Below, piece by piece: positions 61,852 to 64,000 of a DNA stretch of 64,000 nucleotides. Every line of letters starts with the position of its first letter. Positions within the stretch are counted from its first letter, which is position 1. The DNA is from Cohaesibacter haloalkalitolerans (lineage in GTDB: Bacteria > Pseudomonadota > Alphaproteobacteria > Rhizobiales > Cohaesibacteraceae). The position numbers and the translations under genes are program-made. Below the pieces are notes generated by a model, which saw only the letters and a list, made by a program, of their open reading frames with translations, did no database searches and was not told the DNA's origin. The stretch is from positions 62,001 to 126,000 of the forward strand of contig NZ_QNUM01000009.1 in the NCBI RefSeq assembly GCF_003574655.1, given 5' to 3'.

Positions 61852-62559
61852 TCAGATGTGCAAACCGCATTCGGTCTTTTCAGACCCTCTCCAACGGCCA
61901 GACCGACTGTCTTCGCCCTCGGCAACGGGGCTTGTGCAAGGTGCACAGCCAATGGACACATATCCCTTGGGCACCAGAGGATGCCCCGGCAGTGAACGGG
62001 ACCGAATATAGTCCGCGACGTCTGCGGCTCCCCAGTTGGCAAGCGGATTGACCTTGAGGTGGTTGCCGTCCAGCTCAAAAATCTTGAGATTGGAGCGGTG
62101 CGCGGTCTGAAAATGCTTGCGACCCGTGATCCAGCCAACATGATTTACCATCATCGTTGCAAGGGGCACTGTCTTGCGCAAGTTACAGCAGGCGTCTGGA
62201 TTAGTGATCCAGAGCGCTCCGCGAGGATCCTGTTCCTTGAGAATTTCCCGATCAGGCGTGATCGAGTGCAGGTTGCTCAGCCCGAAATGCGCCTTCAGTT
62301 CGTCGCGATATTGCAGGGTCAGAATGAAATGCTTGCCCGTGTCGATGAACAACACCGGATAATTGGCATCGATCTGCGCGATCATGTCGAGCAGCACCAC
62401 CGAGTCCGCCCCGAAGGACGAAACAAGCGGCACTTCCCCGGCGGTTGCGTTGGACGCCAGCCATTCAAGAACCCGTTCAGGGCGTTCCTGTTCGAATGAC
62501 GCATTGAGCGCGTCCACTTCTTCCTCGCCAGGCAGCGTAAACTGTTTTCGTTTCAACAT
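61852..62559 (-). CDS. cysH: Phosphoadenylyl/adenylyl-sulfate reductase
   Basis: 235 residues. PP-loop SSFGADSVVLLDMI, FIDTGKHF, and two Cys pairs (ACCNLRK and GCAPC) of the [4Fe-4S]-binding APS-reductase type, with the nucleophilic Cys in ECGLHI at the very end. It reduces APS (or PAPS) to sulfite in assimilation. Eight bases after cysI in the same operon. Confidence 0.94.
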   Translation of the reverse strand: MLKRKQFTLPGEEEVDALNASFEQERPERVLEWLASNATAGEVPLVSSFGADSVVLLDMIAQIDANYPVLFIDTGKHFILTLQYRDELKAHFGLSNLHSITPDREILKEQDPRGALWITNPDACCNLRKTVPLATMMVNHVGWITGRKHFQTAHRSNLKIFELDGNHLKVNPLANWGAADVADYIRSRSLPGHPLVPKGYVSIGCAPCTSPVAEGEDSRSGRWRGSEKTECGLHI

Positions 62560-62567
62560 GACAACCC

Positions 62568-64000
62568 CTATGCTGCCTGTTTGCCGTTGGGATAAAGCGC
62601 GTCCTTGAACGGCTGCGGCCCCACCCGGCGATAGGCTTCGATGAAGATCTCATCCTTGTTCAGACGCAGACCCAGATAGGTATCGAGTACCAGTTCCACG
62701 GCATCAATCAGTTCCTCGGCGTCAAAGCCCCTGCCGAGAATTGTTCCGATCGACGTGTGTTCGTCGGCGGCACCACCAAGCGTCAGCTGGTAGAGTTCCT
62801 CACCCTTCTTGTCGACGCCAAGAATGCCGATATGTCCGACATGATGATGTCCGCAAGCGTTGATGCAGCCTGAAATGTTGAGCGTGACAGGACCGATTTC
62901 CTGCTGTCTGGCCGGATCGCCAAGACGGTTGGAAATCGCCTGAGCAATCGGGATCGAGCGGGCGTTTGCCAGCGCGCAATAGTCAAGCCCCGGGCACGCG
63001 ATGATATCAGTGACAAGACCGACATTGGCCTCGGCCAGATCCGCCTCGACCAGAGCCTCATAGATGGTCAGAAGGTCACCCTTGGCGACATGCGGCAGCA
63101 CCAGATTCTGTTCATGGCTGACGCGGATTTCGTCGTAGCCATAACGGCTTGCGAGATCGGCAACCAGATGCATTTGTGCGTCCGTTGCATCACCCGGCAC
63201 GCCACCCACCGGCTTCAGCGAGATCGTGACACTCACATGGTCATCCACCTTGTGGGCATGGGTGTTGCGCGAGACCCAACGAGAGAAACCGGCATTCTGG
63301 ACACGAAGACGCGCAAGCGCATCGGCTCCCACTTTGTCTGTCCGCAACTCGGGCATTGCAAAATAGGCGTTGATCCGGTCGATCTCGGTCTGAGGCACAT
63401 CCAGAAGGCTGGATTTGGCAAGCGCATATTCCTCGGCGATATCCGCCTGCAACTGTTCAAGCCCGGTCTCGTGCACCAGTATCTTGATGCGGGCCTTGTA
63501 TTTGTTGTCACGGCGGCCATAGCGGTTATAGACCCGCAAAACGGCTTCCAGATAGTTCAGGATGTCGGCTTCTGCTACAGCCTCAGCCACCAGCTTGCCA
63601 ATCATGGGGGTGCGCCCCTGCCCGCCGCCGATATAGACGTCAAAACCGACCCCGCCATCTTTTGTCTCGACCAGCTGCAGCCCGATGTCATGCACGCGAA
63701 TGGCTGCACGATCCTTGCGCGCGCCGTTGATGGCAATCTTGAACTTGCGCGGAAGAAATGAAAACTCCGGATGCAGACTGGACCACTGCCGGATGATCTC
63801 GGCGTAGACACGCGGATCGGCAATCTCGTCATGGGCCGCACCGGCGAAATGATCCGTCGTCACATTGCGAATGCAGTTGCCCGAGGTCTGAATGGCATGC
63901 ATGTCCACTTCGGCCAACTCGGCCAGAATGTCCGGCGTGTCCGAAAGCGTCGGCCAGTTGTACTGAACATTCTGGCGCGTGGTGAAATGGGCATAGCCAC
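62568..64000 (-). CDS. cysI: Nitrite/sulfite reductase hemoprotein (5' end cut by window)
   Basis: About 477 residues are visible. An in-frame ATG at 63917 is internal: the frame continues upstream to the edge with HFTTRQNVQYNWP, a family motif. Siroheme/[4Fe-4S] ligands lie in IACPGLDYC and SGCINACGHHHVG. It reduces sulfite to sulfide with electrons from NADPH or ferredoxin. Order cysI, cysH, DUF934, then fpr. The N-terminus and any upstream cysG are outside. Confidence 0.93.
   Translation of the reverse strand, partial: GYAHFTTRQNVQYNWPTLSDTPDILAELAEVDMHAIQTSGNCIRNVTTDHFAGAAHDEIADPRVYAEIIRQWSSLHPEFSFLPRKFKIAINGARKDRAAIRVHDIGLQLVETKDGGVGFDVYIGGGQGRTPMIGKLVAEAVAEADILNYLEAVLRVYNRYGRRDNKYKARIKILVHETGLEQLQADIAEEYALAKSSLLDVPQTEIDRINAYFAMPELRTDKVGADALARLRVQNAGFSRWVSRNTHAHKVDDHVSVTISLKPVGGVPGDATDAQMHLVADLASRYGYDEIRVSHEQNLVLPHVAKGDLLTIYEALVEADLAEANVGLVTDIIACPGLDYCALANARSIPIAQAISNRLGDPARQQEIGPVTLNISGCINACGHHHVGHIGILGVDKKGEELYQLTLGGAADEHTSIGTILGRGFDAEELIDAVELVLDTYLGLRLNKDEIFIEAYRRVGPQPFKDALYPNGKQAA

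Overview
The window is chromosomal DNA of an alphaproteobacterium, most likely Hyphomicrobiales. The evidence is a GapR-family protein, an NDUFS4-type complex I accessory subunit, the sulfite reductase - DUF934 - CysH order, a LuxR solo, and many TRAP and ABC uptake systems. The genus cannot be fixed from sequence reading alone; a marine Cohaesibacter-like lineage would fit but is a guess.

Layout. (1) 1-5663: one end of an integrated prophage-like element. It has two small leftward early genes, a divergent XRE repressor, four copies of one operator, a zinc-ribbon protein, a GapR homologue, a shortened beta-clamp-like protein and a tyrosine integrase abutting the 3' end of tRNA-Arg(TCT). The element continues past the left edge. 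(2) 5664-16077: housekeeping genes: two tRNAs, an NDUFS4 homologue, DUF192, a double cold-shock protein, a sirtuin, glyoxalase I, a Kef-type antiporter, a periplasmic rhodanese, a CoxG-like membrane protein, a U32 protein, and the first of two saccharopine-dehydrogenase-like paralogues. (3) 16411-23553: the second paralogue, fhs-folD one-carbon genes, a 1.2 kb AT-rich gene-poor stretch, a cold-shock gene and an orphan LuxR.

(4) 23715-32604: an XRE regulator, a divergent ABC-transporter/uridine-phosphorylase operon, and a convergent operon of a PyrD class 1B/PyrK pair with an M20 amidase. Both operons carry the same rare palindrome (ATTCTCA-N4-TGAGAAT) in their likely promoters, so they look like one regulon for uptake and reductive breakdown of a pyrimidine or orotate-like compound. 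(5) 33177-36518: a MaoC/HTD2-like dehydratase and Tex. (6) 36657-45647: a leftward sugar/polyol operon: ABC importer, SDR dehydrogenase, DhaK, two DhaL proteins, and a fusion of a SorC-type regulator to a second DhaK.

(7) 46172-60270: a 14 kb amino-acid-derivative catabolic island. It contains an aminotransferase and aspartate-dehydrogenase pair, a DctPQM TRAP importer, two GntR regulators, an M24 protein lacking the usual metal ligands (ectoine-hydrolase/creatinase-like), an M20 amidase, a D-2-hydroxyacid dehydrogenase, the 5-oxoprolinase PxpABC, and a D-amino-acid aminotransferase. (8) 60357-64000: ferredoxin-NADP reductase and sulfate assimilation (DUF934, cysH, cysI), with cysI cut by the right edge.

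The best candidates for undescribed biology are the pyrimidine regulon of section 4, the catabolic island of section 7, and the two-domain clamp of the prophage.
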